Positions 29,435-37,985 are shown, counted from the first letter of the stretch. The stretch: 64,000 nucleotides of DNA from Nonlabens sp. Hel1_33_55 (GCF_900101765.1 NZ_LT627735.1:1-64000); one strand, 5' to 3'. Numbers and translations are program-made. Notes: generated by a model from the sequence alone, not told the origin.

Positions 29435-29731
29435 CTATCTCTTAGAGATCTTATTGTGCGTGATGTTCTTTTGGCGACTAGATTTGAAGGTGTCCATTTC
29501 TGGATCTCTTAGAGCGCGGTGTTTGGTAGCACGGCCTTGAACACGTTCTCTCCACATTCTAAAACTACTGGCTTTCATTTGATCACGCATGATGGTGATC
29601 ACTTCCTGTTCACTGACTCCAAACTGGAACTCAATCGCGCCAAACGGTGTGCGGTCTTCCCATGCCATCTCTATAATGCGATCTATGGAGCGTTCGTCTA
29701 AATCTTCTATAAGTTCTTTTGCTTTCGCCAT
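29435..29731 (-). CDS. TIGR03643 family protein
   Basis: The 98-residue protein carries the conserved core RIIEMAWEDRTPFGAIEFQF, then GVSEQEVI and a W-R-ERVQGRATKHRAL tail, which fits the TIGR03643 family of small helix-turn-helix-like proteins of unknown function. A basic C-terminus (SSRQKNITHNKISKR) could contact nucleic acid (inference). It begins MAKAKEL at 29731 and lies 43 bp downstream of the AlkB-like gene on the same strand, probably one transcript. Confidence 0.8.
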   Translation of the reverse strand: MAKAKELIEDLDERSIDRIIEMAWEDRTPFGAIEFQFGVSEQEVITIMRDQMKASSFRMWRERVQGRATKHRALRDPEMDTFKSSRQKNITHNKISKR

Positions 29732-29774
29732 AATTCAGTAGTCGTGGTGGTTGCCGTAGGATTACATCACAAAT

Positions 29775-30386
29775 TTAAGTATTGCGACCTATAACTTTTC
29801 TAAAGGTCAGGTTAATCCGAGGCTGGATTTCCCGTTTTGTTTTTGCTATTTGATGTTTGTAGGTATGTTGGGTCTCGCCTGCCATGAGCAATAGACTCCC
29901 ATGTTTTAAGGGAAATTTGTAGCGCCATTCTTTATTCTCGTTGTGGCGCAAATGAAAAAAGCGTTCCTGTCCCAAACTAATTGATGCAATCACTGGATTA
30001 CGGCCCAATTCTGCCTCATTATCTGCATGCCAGCCGTTGGAATCTGCACCGGTTCTGTAGAGGTTGACCAGGCAAATATTGAACTCGTGACCTGTTGCGG
30101 CTTCAATATCTTTCTTGATGGATGTTAAGACGGGCGACCATTCCAGCGCTTTGAAGGTGATCCCGCTATAGCTGTATTCCATTTGATTGTCGCCATAGAG
30201 TTGCGTCAATCGCGGTTCATCATAGGTTTTCCCGAATACCGTGATCTTGTTTTGTCGCCATGGCGTTTGTTCTCGCAATGCGGTTTGAAGTTGTTCCGCT
30301 TTCGCGAAAGCGTAAAAGTCACCATCATAGTGCACCTGGGCATCTGGAATATTAAGGTTAGTAAGAGAATTGAAATTATTATGCAT
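29775..30386 (-). CDS. AlkB-like 2-oxoglutarate/Fe(II)-dependent dioxygenase
   Basis: The roughly 203-residue protein matches the AlkB family, which removes alkyl lesions from nucleic-acid bases by oxidation. Iron ligands appear as HAD in NGWHADNEAEL and the distal His in ETQHTYKHQI; the 2-oxoglutarate-binding PRINLTFR closes the domain. The start is placed at the ATG 30386 (MHNNFNSLTNLNIPD); a TTG at 30452 would add 22 residues and nearly reach the divergent gene. The palindrome at 30297 adds AFAKA near the N-terminus (DFYAFAKAEQLQ), ahead of the catalytic domain. Confidence 0.88.
   Translation of the reverse strand: MHNNFNSLTNLNIPDAQVHYDGDFYAFAKAEQLQTALREQTPWRQNKITVFGKTYDEPRLTQLYGDNQMEYSYSGITFKALEWSPVLTSIKKDIEAATGHEFNICLVNLYRTGADSNGWHADNEAELGRNPVIASISLGQERFFHLRHNENKEWRYKFPLKHGSLLLMAGETQHTYKHQIAKTKREIQPRINLTFRKVIGRNT
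30297..30312. repeat. 16-bp palindrome inside the AlkB-like gene
   Basis: Exact CGCTTTCGCGAAAGCG, read on the minus strand as A-F-A-K-A. Confidence 0.95.
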
Positions 30387-30461
30387 GCATACTAAAACAA
30401 AGTGCTTTTCTAGGGCAATGATGGGTCGCGGCGTATCTTGCCAGACACTCAAAAATACAAT

Positions 30462-31469
30462 ATGTATACTTCAAGAATTGCCGGAATGGGAAAGTATGTT
30501 CCCGATAATGTTGTGACAAACGACGATCTCGCTGATATGATGGATACCAACGATGCGTGGATCCAGGAGCGCACCGGTATCAAAGAACGTCGCCACATTC
30601 AAAAAGGTGATGATAACAGTACGGCAAGTATGGGCGTGAAGGCCGCCAAAGTCGCGCTGGAACGTGCAGGAATTTCTAAGGATGATGTGGAACTTATTGT
30701 TTTTGCGACCTTGTCACCAGACTATTATTTTCCAGGCTGTGGAGTACAAGTACAGGAAATGCTGGATATAAAAACCTGCCCGGCGCTGGACGTGCGTAAC
30801 CAGTGTAGTGGTTTCATCTATGGACTCTCTGTGGCAGATCAGTTTATAAAAACTGGAATGTATAAGAACGTATTGGTTATAGGGTCTGAGAACCACAGTG
30901 GTGGACTGGACTTTACGACCCGTGGTAGGAGCGTGAGTGTGATCTTCGGCGATGGTGCCGGTGCAGCCATCTTGACCAGATCAGATAAGGAAGGACATGG
31001 AATTCTCTCAACGCATCTGCATAGTGAAGGTAAACACGCGCTGGAGCTTTCCTTAAAAGGCCCGTCAACAGAATATTGGGTACCGCAAATTATAGAGGAA
31101 GATCCACAGGAAGATATTCCTTATTATCCTTACATGAATGGTCAGTTTGTATTCAAAAATGCTGTGGTTCGTTTTAGCGAGGTGATTATGGAAGGATTGA
31201 AAACCAATAATCTACAAGTGAGCGATATTGATATGCTGATACCACACCAAGCTAACCTGCGTATCTCTCAGTTCATACAGAAGAAATTCCAGCTAGGTGA
31301 CGATCAGGTGTACAACAATATCCAGAAATATGGGAACACAACAGCAGCCTCAATTCCTATCGCTTTGACTGAAGCCTGGGAAGAAGGAAAAATCAAGGAA
31401 GGTGATACGGTAGTATTAGCAGCTTTCGGTAGTGGGTTTACTTGGGGTAGTGCGGTGATAAAGTGGTAG
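30462..31469 (+). CDS. 3-oxoacyl-ACP synthase III family protein (FabH-like)
   Basis: The 335-residue protein is a thiolase-fold condensing enzyme. The catalytic triad is visible: Cys in DVRNQCSGFIYG, His in LIPHQANLRI and Asn in YGNTTAASIPIAL. FabH enzymes condense acetyl-CoA with malonyl-ACP to start fatty acid synthesis, but Bacteroidota carry several paralogs, and this one stands alone outside a fatty-acid gene cluster, so its acyl substrate is open. ATG 30462 (MYTSRIAGMGKYVP) fits the family start. The gene ends at a strong hairpin at 31488. Confidence 0.88.
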   Translation: MYTSRIAGMGKYVPDNVVTNDDLADMMDTNDAWIQERTGIKERRHIQKGDDNSTASMGVKAAKVALERAGISKDDVELIVFATLSPDYYFPGCGVQVQEMLDIKTCPALDVRNQCSGFIYGLSVADQFIKTGMYKNVLVIGSENHSGGLDFTTRGRSVSVIFGDGAGAAILTRSDKEGHGILSTHLHSEGKHALELSLKGPSTEYWVPQIIEEDPQEDIPYYPYMNGQFVFKNAVVRFSEVIMEGLKTNNLQVSDIDMLIPHQANLRISQFIQKKFQLGDDQVYNNIQKYGNTTAASIPIALTEAWEEGKIKEGDTVVLAAFGSGFTWGSAVIKW

Positions 31470-31487
31470 CTTCAATTCATATTCGTA

Positions 31488-31524
31488 CTACAAAAGGGTA
31501 GCCTTGAAGGCTACCCTTTTGTAG
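31488..31524. terminator. Strong terminator-like hairpin after the KAS III gene
   Basis: CTACAAAAGGGTAGCC (31488-31503) pairs perfectly with GGCTACCCTTTTGTAG (31509-31524) around a 5-base loop. The A and T runs within the stem suit termination in both directions. It lies 18 bp after the KAS III stop and 3 bp before the end of the transposase remnant. Confidence 0.85.
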
Positions 31525-31527
31525 TAA

Positions 31528-31936
31528 CTAACTTTCGTTTTCCCACGAGGGTTCAAGAGATCCATTGCTGTGATGTTCCTTTTGTTTCTTGATATAATTG
31601 ATGATTATATTGAGGTCTTTGGGGCTAACTGTAAACAAACCGTACCCACGTTGCCACCTAAAAGGTTCCAAAGGTTCCATAGTAGCGTTGAGCCAGCGAG
31701 AACTCACACCTTTAATTCCATTTACAATTCATGCTAAGGTAGTTGTAGTGTTTGATTTTAAAAGAATATGAATATGATTTTGAGTACCGTTGATAGCAAT
31801 AGGAATTATGCTTAGATCCTCACATTTTTTCCAGATACAGCCATAAAGCTTAGAATGAATCGGTTCAGGAATAGAATTCTCTCTGCTTTGTTCCAAAAAT
31901 GAGGTGGTAATACAACTGTGTGTTATTACGAGACAT
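31528..31936 (-). pseudogene. Decayed IS200-like / REP-associated tyrosine transposase (Y1_Tnp family)
   Basis: Reading the minus strand from ATG 31936 gives MSRNNTQLYYHLIFGTKQRE, then after one frameshift NSIPEPIHSKLYGCIWKK, the HUH-type metal site NGTQNHIHILLK, an in-frame TGA, and further VNGIKGVSSRWLN, PFRWQRGYGLFTVSPKD and NYIKKQKEHH before a stop at 31528. This order is that of the Y1 single-stranded-DNA transposases, whose catalytic Tyr is in the NYIxxQxEHH helix. With one frameshift and one stop it cannot make an intact protein. Hairpins lie on both sides (31488-31524 and 31960-31986), as expected around this type of element. Confidence 0.85.
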
Positions 31937-31959
31937 GGTTCGAAGATAATGCATATCCA

Positions 31960-31986
31960 TAAGGGCGATCCTTTAGGTTGCCCTTA
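31960..31986. repeat. Imperfect hairpin next to the transposase remnant
   Basis: TAAGGGCGATCC and GGTTGCCCTTA pair imperfectly around a short loop, 24 bp upstream of the transposase ATG. It could be a relic of the element's subterminal hairpin. Confidence 0.5.
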
Positions 31987-32041
31987 TGAGAATACGGCAA
32001 ATTCCGCACCTTATGATAATTAAACATGTGCATCAAAAACA

Positions 32042-32069
32042 AAATCCCGAGCCTGCAAGCTCGGGATTT
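32042..32069. terminator. Terminator-like hairpin in the 31.5-32.2 kb gap
   Basis: AAATCCCGAGC and GCTCGGGATTT form an 11-bp stem with a 6-base loop. The 774-bp gap 31470-32243 otherwise holds the transposase remnant and, after about 32100, an A+T-rich leader of the next gene in which I see no clear promoter. Confidence 0.75.
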
Positions 32070-32243
32070 CTAGTAACCAAATAATAACACTAACCATTAA
32101 TTACGAGTTATTTGGCTATTGAATTTAGCGGCGTCAATCAAACGCTTGCCTGCTGTTATCAAATAAATCAATAAAGGTTTATCACTTCCTTCATTATATA
32201 GACGAACGAATTTTCGTATTGTTACAGTAAGAGTTTTAAAATT

Positions 32244-32606
32244 ATGTCAAAGAAAACATTAGTGTTGGGAGCATCCCTGAAAGCAGAAAGGTATTCAAAC
32301 ATTGTGATCCATAGATTGCGAAAGTATAACGTTGAAACAGTAGCCATAGGATTGCGGCCAGGAACTATCGATGATGTCGCAATTGATACAGATCTGGTAC
32401 CTTATGAAGATGTAGATACTGTTACGCTATATCTAAATCCACAACGCCAAGAGCCTTACTATGAATACATTTTGAGTTTGAATCCCAACCGAGTTATTTT
32501 CAACCCAGGAACTGAAAACCCGACTTTTTATAAAAAGTTGCAAAATGATGGAGTCGAAGTTGAGGTAGCTTGTACGTTGGTGATGCTTGGAACGAAGCAG
32601 TATTAA
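32244..32606 (+). CDS. CoA-binding domain protein (Rossmann fold, YccU-like)
   Basis: The 120-residue protein has a Rossmann nucleotide-binding N-terminus (TLVLGASLKAERYSN, with GAS plus a basic residue) and the CoA_binding_2 pattern through NPNRVIFNPGTENP and a terminal VEVACTLVMLGTKQY. Members bind CoA or related cofactors, but their role is unknown. Length is normal for the single-domain family. It stands alone on the plus strand between the transposase remnant and a convergent transporter. Confidence 0.82.
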   Translation: MSKKTLVLGASLKAERYSNIVIHRLRKYNVETVAIGLRPGTIDDVAIDTDLVPYEDVDTVTLYLNPQRQEPYYEYILSLNPNRVIFNPGTENPTFYKKLQNDGVEVEVACTLVMLGTKQY

Positions 32607-32644
32607 CGATTGTATGTAAGGGTTAAGGTTTTGAAAATTAGCTT

Positions 32645-32685
32645 TTCCAAGTTCCAAGTTCCAAGTTCCAAGTTCGAAGTTCCAA
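32645..32685. repeat. Heptamer microsatellite (TTCCAAG), about six units
   Basis: Four exact TTCCAAG units, one TTCGAAG and a final partial unit lie directly downstream of the CoA-binding gene. Confidence 0.95.
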
Positions 32686-32746
32686 AAATTGCCAATTATT
32701 GTTTTGCTGCGCAAAACATAACTGCTGATTGCCAATTTTTGAAATT

Positions 32747-32807
32747 TTCCTCATTCCTCATTCCTCATTCCTCATTCCTCATTCCTCATTCCTCATTCCT
32801 CATTCCT
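32747..32807. repeat. Heptamer microsatellite (TTCCTCA), eight units plus a partial
   Basis: Eight exact TTCCTCA units and a final TTCCT. It is a different heptamer from the array 60 bp upstream. The last codons and stop of the symporter gene (minus strand) lie inside it. Confidence 0.95.
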
Positions 32808-34250
32808 GAAAAACAAACTCACCAGCCACAACCCTAAAAAGGTTACTGCACCGTTGAGTAGAAGAATAAAGAATCCAAATTCGAATCCGCCATAGGTTGA
32901 TGACAGGTGGCTTATTGCATAGGTGATGAATGGTGATGCGACCGCGATAAATGGGATGGCTTTGTGATTGACTTTAAGCTTGGTCAAAATCCCAAACCCA
33001 AACAGTCCCAACAATGGGCCATAGGTGTAGCCCGCAAAAACAAAGAGTTTGTTGATGACGCTGGCATCCTTGATCACGTATTCAAAACTGACGATTACCA
33101 GAATCAAGATTACTGAAAACCCTATGTGAAATAATTTGCGCAACCATTCTTGTCTCTTTTCGGTAAATCGGGTTTCTATTTTTACGATGTCTACAGAAAA
33201 GGATGTCGTTAAGGAGGTAAGTGCACTATCTGCACTAGAATAGGCTGCTGCGATCAATCCCAGCAAGAATACTAGCCCAATTCCAATTCCCAAGCCGCCG
33301 TTAATAGCGATCGCAGGGAACAAATCGTCCTTTGAGGCTGTTATGGATTCCGCTTTCGCGAAAGCGGTAAGAAGTACACCTAATGCCAAAAACACAAAAT
33401 TCACGATAGTCAAAACGATCGTAAACCAGAAGATGTTCTTCTGCGCATCCTTCAAACTGCGACAAGTCAGGTTTTTTTGCATCATATCCTGATCCAGACC
33501 CGTCATCACAATCGCGATAAACGCACCTGCCAGAAATTGTTTGACAAAGTATTTGTCACTTTTCCAGTCATCCCAGAAGAATACTTGAGACAAATCGCTA
33601 TCGGCGACAAAATTTACGATGCTACCAATACCGTTGAGTTCAAGACTATCTGAAATAAAGTAAATCGCGACGCCCACGGCGACGAGCATGAATAAAGTCT
33701 GCAGTGTATCTGTCCATACGATGGTTTTGATACCAGATCTGAATGTGTACAGCCATATCAACAGAACAGTAAAGGTCACAGTTTGCCAGAAGTCGATGCC
33801 CATTTCATCAAAAACAAATGTCTGCAACACTCCAGCGACCAAGTATAATCTAAAACTGGCACCAACAATGCGGGACAATAAGAAAAAGCTACTACCCGTA
33901 TATTGTGCTGCACTACCATATCGATCACCTAAATAACTGTAGATCGAGGTCAGATTCATGCGGTAATATAGTGGCATCAACACCAGACCTATGACCGCAT
34001 AACCAACGATGTAACCCAGGACCACCTGAAAATAATTCATCGCGCCAGCCTCCACAGCACCAGGAACTGAAATAAAGGTCACACCACTTAATGATGCTCC
34101 TATCATTCCAAAAGCAACGATGTACCATGGCGAGCTGCGATTGCCTCTAAAGAAGGTGGCGCTGTCACCCTTGCGGCCTACTATAAATGAGATTCCAACT
34201 AGAACCGCAAAATACAGGGCGATGGTAATTAAGATTTGGGTAGAACTCAA
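32793..34250 (-). CDS. Sodium:solute symporter (SSS family)
   Basis: The 485-residue inner-membrane protein has about thirteen hydrophobic helices and SSS-family signatures: FRGNRSSPWYIVAFGMIGAS near the N-terminus, the sodium-site region MTGLDQDMMQKNLTCRS and AAAYSSADSALTSLTTSF. These proteins couple Na+ entry to uptake of sugars, amino acids or vitamins; the substrate is not clear here. Palindrome 33351 encodes AFAKA in the loop of LLTAFAKAESITASKDD. The final residues N-E-E and the stop are encoded by the heptamer repeat, so the gene end has been shaped by it. Confidence 0.9.
   Translation of the reverse strand: MSSTQILITIALYFAVLVGISFIVGRKGDSATFFRGNRSSPWYIVAFGMIGASLSGVTFISVPGAVEAGAMNYFQVVLGYIVGYAVIGLVLMPLYYRMNLTSIYSYLGDRYGSAAQYTGSSFFLLSRIVGASFRLYLVAGVLQTFVFDEMGIDFWQTVTFTVLLIWLYTFRSGIKTIVWTDTLQTLFMLVAVGVAIYFISDSLELNGIGSIVNFVADSDLSQVFFWDDWKSDKYFVKQFLAGAFIAIVMTGLDQDMMQKNLTCRSLKDAQKNIFWFTIVLTIVNFVFLALGVLLTAFAKAESITASKDDLFPAIAINGGLGIGIGLVFLLGLIAAAYSSADSALTSLTTSFSVDIVKIETRFTEKRQEWLRKLFHIGFSVILILVIVSFEYVIKDASVINKLFVFAGYTYGPLLGLFGFGILTKLKVNHKAIPFIAVASPFITYAISHLSSTYGGFEFGFFILLLNGAVTFLGLWLVSLFFRNEE
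33351..33366. repeat. 16-bp palindrome inside the SSS symporter gene
   Basis: Exact CGCTTTCGCGAAAGCG, read on the minus strand as A-F-A-K-A. Confidence 0.95.
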
Positions 34251-34330
34251 GGTTTGGGTTTTGGCGCTAAATTAATATTATTCTATCGTCTATTGGTAAC
34301 CGCTGGTCATGAGAAACATTAGTGAGTGTG

Positions 34331-34338
34331 TATATTTG
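34331..34338 (+). promoter_or_regulatory. -7 promoter box directly before recR
   Basis: TATATTTG matches TAnnTTTG and ends six bases before the recR ATG, so the transcript would have almost no leader. Confidence 0.55.
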
Positions 34339-34344
34339 TGAGAC

Positions 34345-34962
34345 ATGAATTTTTCCTCAAAAATCTTAGAAGAAGCTGTTAATCAGGTTTCGCAATTACC
34401 TGGAATTGGTAAACGCACGGCGTTACGACTGGTTTTGCATCTTATGCGCCAGCCAGAACAGAATACAGATTTGCTGACAGATGCATTATTGAAAATGCGT
34501 CATGATCTCCAATTCTGTAAAAAATGCCATAATGTTAGTGATACAGAACTTTGTGAGATATGTGCAAGCCACAGTCGTGATGAATCCATCGTTTGCGTCG
34601 TTGAGGACATTCGGGATGTGATGGCGATAGAAAATACCAGCCAGTACCGCGGTTTATATCATGTTTTAGGTGGTAAAATAAGCCCGATGGATGGAGTAGG
34701 ACCGCAAGATTTGAAAGTCGCGTCACTGGTAAGGCGAGTCAAAGAAGATGGAGTTAAAGAAATAATTTTTGCGTTGAGTCCAACTATAGAAGGTGATACC
34801 ACTAACTTTTATATTTTCAAACAATTGGATGGGCTTGAGATCAATACTTCCACTATTGCTCGTGGTATATCTGTTGGTGATGAATTGGAGTTTGCAGATG
34901 AGGTTACATTAGGTCGCAGTATTCTTCATCGTGTTCCCTACGAGAATTCTATGAAGAATTAA
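34345..34962 (+). CDS. recR: Recombination mediator protein RecR
   Basis: The 205-residue protein of the RecFOR pathway helps load RecA on gapped DNA. In order: a helix-hairpin-helix (VSQLPGIGKRTALRL), a four-cysteine zinc finger (CKKC...CEIC), a Toprim domain (VCVVEDIRDVMAIE through KEIIFALSPTIEGDTT) and the C-terminal Walker-like segment GISVGDELEFADEVTLGRS. Length is standard. It is followed after 3 bp by a glycosyltransferase gene, probably in one transcript, though the functions are unrelated. Confidence 0.95.
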   Translation: MNFSSKILEEAVNQVSQLPGIGKRTALRLVLHLMRQPEQNTDLLTDALLKMRHDLQFCKKCHNVSDTELCEICASHSRDESIVCVVEDIRDVMAIENTSQYRGLYHVLGGKISPMDGVGPQDLKVASLVRRVKEDGVKEIIFALSPTIEGDTTNFYIFKQLDGLEINTSTIARGISVGDELEFADEVTLGRSILHRVPYENSMKN

Positions 34963-34965
34963 AAA

Positions 34966-36102
34966 ATGAAACTCTCTGTCATCATTTTAAATTACAATGC
35001 ACGAGTCTTTCTGGAATTGTGTGTTGAAAGTGTGCTGCGCGCAACGCAACATTTGGATGCAGAGGTGATTGTAGCAGACAACGATTCTACAGATGATAGC
35101 ATTGAGAGACTTCTGCGCATATTTCCTCAAGTCAAAGTAATAAGGCTAGATGACAATTATGGCTTCTCAAAAGGCAACAATGTCGCGGTTGAGCAGGCTA
35201 GAGGTGAATACATCTGCCTCGTGAATCCTGATGTGATTGTTGGAGAACAAGTATTTGAAAATTGCCTAGCTTTCTTTAATAAAAAGGATCAAGAAGTTAA
35301 CGCTGAACCAAATCTAAATATAAAAGCGGAAGCAAAATCAGGCTTCTTAGGCATCAAACTCATAGATGGTAGCGGAAAGTATCTACCAGAAAGCAAACGA
35401 CGTATTCCAACTAGAAAAGGAATTTTGAAAAAGATGCTGGGCTTCTCTGATAGCTATTATGACCAGCGCATTCAAGAAGATGAAAACGGTCCAACCGAAA
35501 TATTAGTCGGTGCTTTTCTCATGACGAGAAAGTCTGTTTACTTAGAACTGGGCGGTCTTGATGAACGCTATTTTATGTACGGCGAGGATATTGACCTCAC
35601 ATACACAGCGACTAAATACGGATTCCATAACTATTATCTAGGTAGTGAAACTGCTATTCATTTTAAGGGAGAAAGTACCGTTAAAGATGCCAAATATCTA
35701 GAGCGATTTTATGGTGCGATGTACCTCTTCTATGAAAAGCATTATCCTAACGGGAAATGGTTGAGCAAGTTTTTGAAGTTTGCAGCTCCTAAACTTTTAG
35801 GCAATAAGAAACCGGAAGCACCTCAAGAGGTTGATCAACTACCATTAGTATGCGTTACAAATGATGATGAATATCAGCCGGAATGGGCAGAACGATCCAT
35901 GTCTTTTAATGATTTTACATCTGAGAAGGATAAGAGCTGTAAGTATGTTTTTGATTTGGATAGTTTGGATAATTCTAATCTGATTCAAAATATGAATCGC
36001 ACTAGCGGAATTACTTGCAAATACAGATTTCTAAACCCAAATAGAACAGCATACGCAGGCAGTGATTCTAGTTCTTATCGCGGTGAGGTAAGGATCCTTT
36101 AA
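34966..36102 (+). CDS. Family 2 glycosyltransferase
   Basis: The 378-residue protein is a GT-A fold enzyme: nucleotide-binding start LSVIILNYNA, acceptor loop VADNDSTDDS, metal-binding region ICLVNPDVIVG, and the acceptor-side motif GGLDERYFMYGEDIDL typical of rhamnosyl/WbbL-like GT2 enzymes. The last 90 residues are extra and of unknown role. It probably adds a sugar to a surface glycan. It sits immediately after recR and before the E2 gene, apart from the other glycosyltransferases at 38-42 kb. Confidence 0.88.
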   Translation: MKLSVIILNYNARVFLELCVESVLRATQHLDAEVIVADNDSTDDSIERLLRIFPQVKVIRLDDNYGFSKGNNVAVEQARGEYICLVNPDVIVGEQVFENCLAFFNKKDQEVNAEPNLNIKAEAKSGFLGIKLIDGSGKYLPESKRRIPTRKGILKKMLGFSDSYYDQRIQEDENGPTEILVGAFLMTRKSVYLELGGLDERYFMYGEDIDLTYTATKYGFHNYYLGSETAIHFKGESTVKDAKYLERFYGAMYLFYEKHYPNGKWLSKFLKFAAPKLLGNKKPEAPQEVDQLPLVCVTNDDEYQPEWAERSMSFNDFTSEKDKSCKYVFDLDSLDNSNLIQNMNRTSGITCKYRFLNPNRTAYAGSDSSSYRGEVRIL

Positions 36103-36192
36103 AGAATAAGGAAGGTTTTTGAGGTATTACCATTGAAATCTTAAATATTTCCTATCACAATGCGATATTCATAATCGGTTAGGTATTATTAG

Positions 36193-36200
36193 TACTTTTG
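36193..36200 (+). promoter_or_regulatory. -7 promoter box upstream of the E2 gene
   Basis: TACTTTTG matches TAnnTTTG, 32 bases before the ATG at 36233. Confidence 0.5.
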
Positions 36201-36232
36201 CAAAATATTAAAACAAACTAGGTTTTTAAGAT

Positions 36233-37603
36233 ATGGCTCGATTTGAATTGAAGTTGCCCAAAATGGGAGAATCTGTAGCAGAAGCTACCATTACCTCATG
36301 GCTTAAGAATGTAGGTGATGCCATTGAAATGGATGAGCCTGTACTAGAAATCGCCACTGATAAGGTCGATAGTGAAGTGCCTAGTGAAGTAGACGGCAAG
36401 CTTGTTGAAATTCTTTTTGAAGTTGATGATGTTGTCAAAGTAGGGCAAACCATAGCCATCATAGAAACCGACGGTGATGATGAAGGAGATTCAGAGAATT
36501 CAAGTGATGATTCAAATGAAGTAGAAGAAACCATAGTTGAAATTGGAGCACCAGCTGGCTATGCAGAGCAAGCTACTAAAACTGCTGAAGAACAAGTCGA
36601 AAAAGGATTAGACACTGCTGGGAAGAATGATTACGCTTCAACCGACTCATTCTACTCACCGTTAGTAAAGAATATAGCCAAGGAAGAAAATATCTCCATG
36701 GAAGAACTGGAGTCCATATCTGGCACCGGTAAGGATGCAAGAGTAACTAAAAACGATATTCTAAAGTTCGTAGAAAATCGCAAAAGTGGTAAGGTTGCTC
36801 AAACTTCAAAAGCTCCTGAAAGTAAAGCAGCTCCAGCCAGTCATACTGCAGCTCCTAAACAGGCGCCTAAGGCTACACCGGTTTCAGTGAACGGCGATGA
36901 TGAGATCATAGAAATGACACGCATGGGTAAAATGATTGCTCACCACATGGTGGCATCTGTACAAACCAGCGCGCACGTTCAAAGCTTTATAGAATGTGAC
37001 GTGACAAACATCTGGAACTGGAGAAAGAAAAATAAAGAAACCTTCCTAAAGCGTGAAGGTGAGAATCTAACATTCACACCTATTTTCATGGAAGCCGTGG
37101 CACAAGCCATCAAGGAGTTCCCGATGATTAATATTTCCTTGGATGGTGACAGAGTCATCAAGAGGAAGAACATCAACCTAGGTATGGCAGCAGCCTTGCC
37201 AGACGGTAACTTAATTGTTCCTGTAATCAAAAATGCAGACCAGCTCAATCTCGTTGGAATGGCCAAAGCGGTAAATGATCTCGCAGGAAGAGCACGTGAT
37301 GGTAAATTAAAGCCAGACGATACACAAGGCGGTACGTACACCGTAACTAATGTTGGAACCTTTGGGTCAGTAATGGGAACACCTATTATTAATCAGCCTC
37401 AGGTAGCGATTCTTGCATTGGGTGCCATTAGAAAAGTTCCTGCCGTCGTTGAAACGCCAGATGGTGATTTCATTGGTATACGCATGAAAATGTTCTTGTC
37501 ACATAGTTATGATCACCGCGTGGTCAATGGTGCGCTGGGCGGGCAATTTGTGCAGCGAGTTGCTCAATTATTAGAAGGATTTGATCCTGATAGAAGTATT
37601 TAA
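36233..37603 (+). CDS. Dihydrolipoamide acyltransferase, E2 of a 2-oxoacid dehydrogenase complex
   Basis: The 456-residue protein has an N-terminal lipoyl domain (about 1-78) with the lipoylated lysine in EIATDKVDSEVPS, an acidic linker, an E3/E1-binding domain about 138-178 (YSPLVKNIAKEENI...GTGKDARVTKNDI), an Ala/Pro/Lys linker and a catalytic domain about 220-456 ending with the active-site HSYDHRVVNGALGG. It transfers acyl groups to CoA. A single lipoyl domain and its sequence fit branched-chain or 2-oxoglutarate-type E2 in Flavobacteria; the exact substrate is not decided here since E1 and E3 are not adjacent. Confidence 0.9.
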   Translation: MARFELKLPKMGESVAEATITSWLKNVGDAIEMDEPVLEIATDKVDSEVPSEVDGKLVEILFEVDDVVKVGQTIAIIETDGDDEGDSENSSDDSNEVEETIVEIGAPAGYAEQATKTAEEQVEKGLDTAGKNDYASTDSFYSPLVKNIAKEENISMEELESISGTGKDARVTKNDILKFVENRKSGKVAQTSKAPESKAAPASHTAAPKQAPKATPVSVNGDDEIIEMTRMGKMIAHHMVASVQTSAHVQSFIECDVTNIWNWRKKNKETFLKREGENLTFTPIFMEAVAQAIKEFPMINISLDGDRVIKRKNINLGMAAALPDGNLIVPVIKNADQLNLVGMAKAVNDLAGRARDGKLKPDDTQGGTYTVTNVGTFGSVMGTPIINQPQVAILALGAIRKVPAVVETPDGDFIGIRMKMFLSHSYDHRVVNGALGGQFVQRVAQLLEGFDPDRSI

Positions 37604-37608
37604 TAGCT

Positions 37609-37624
37609 CGCTTTCGCGAAAGCG
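37609..37624. repeat. 16-bp palindrome after the E2 gene
   Basis: Exact intergenic copy beginning six bases after the stop codon; a separate terminator follows at 37641. Confidence 0.95.
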
Positions 37625-37640
37625 AAATAAGAAACAAGCT

Positions 37641-37670
37641 AAGCCAGTCCTCATTGACTGGCTTTATTTT
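37641..37670 (+). terminator. Terminator of the E2 gene
   Basis: AAGCCAGTC and GACTGGCTT form a 9-bp stem with a 6-base loop followed by TATTTT. Confidence 0.85.
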
Positions 37671-37688
37671 TAATCGCAATCTAAAACC

Positions 37689-37696
37689 TATTTTTG
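37689..37696 (+). promoter_or_regulatory. -7 promoter box four bases before a start codon
   Basis: TATTTTTG matches TAnnTTTG and ends four bases before the ATG at 37701, so the transcript is probably leaderless. Confidence 0.55.
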
Positions 37697-37700
37697 CATT

Positions 37701-37985
37701 ATGGCAGATCCACTTTACCTAGAAGATTTTGATTATTTCAATGGTGCCAAAGTGTTGCATTATTTTGAATTCCTAGAACCCCAAAAAGTCAAGGATGAAT
37801 ACTTTGTAGAACATGAGGTACATGCATTAACCATCTGTGATTATGATGGTGAGGAAACCATGCTATATTATTTTGACGATGATCTTGAAATAGTTTTAGA
37901 ATTTGAATTCATGATCCCAAAACAGGCAAAGGATAAGGCTGCAGAAGATTTTCAGGGTATCGACATCCAGTGGAAAAACAAGTAA
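37701..37985 (+). CDS. Small acidic protein of unknown function
   Basis: The 94-residue product (MADPLYLEDFDYFNGAKVLH) is acidic and rich in aromatic residues, without signal peptide or membrane segment, so probably cytosolic. I do not recognise the family. It has its own terminator upstream and promoter box, and no close same-strand partner. Confidence 0.7.
   Translation: MADPLYLEDFDYFNGAKVLHYFEFLEPQKVKDEYFVEHEVHALTICDYDGEETMLYYFDDDLEIVLEFEFMIPKQAKDKAAEDFQGIDIQWKNK

Noticed and set aside
29721..29731. A further palindrome copy at the start of the TIGR03643 gene (GCTTTCGCC)
   Set aside because: Only nine bases agree, which can be explained by the codons for MAKAKE.
37609..37624. Palindrome as a transcription terminator
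   Set aside because: No T run follows, a separate terminator lies at 37641, and most copies of the element lie inside coding regions.
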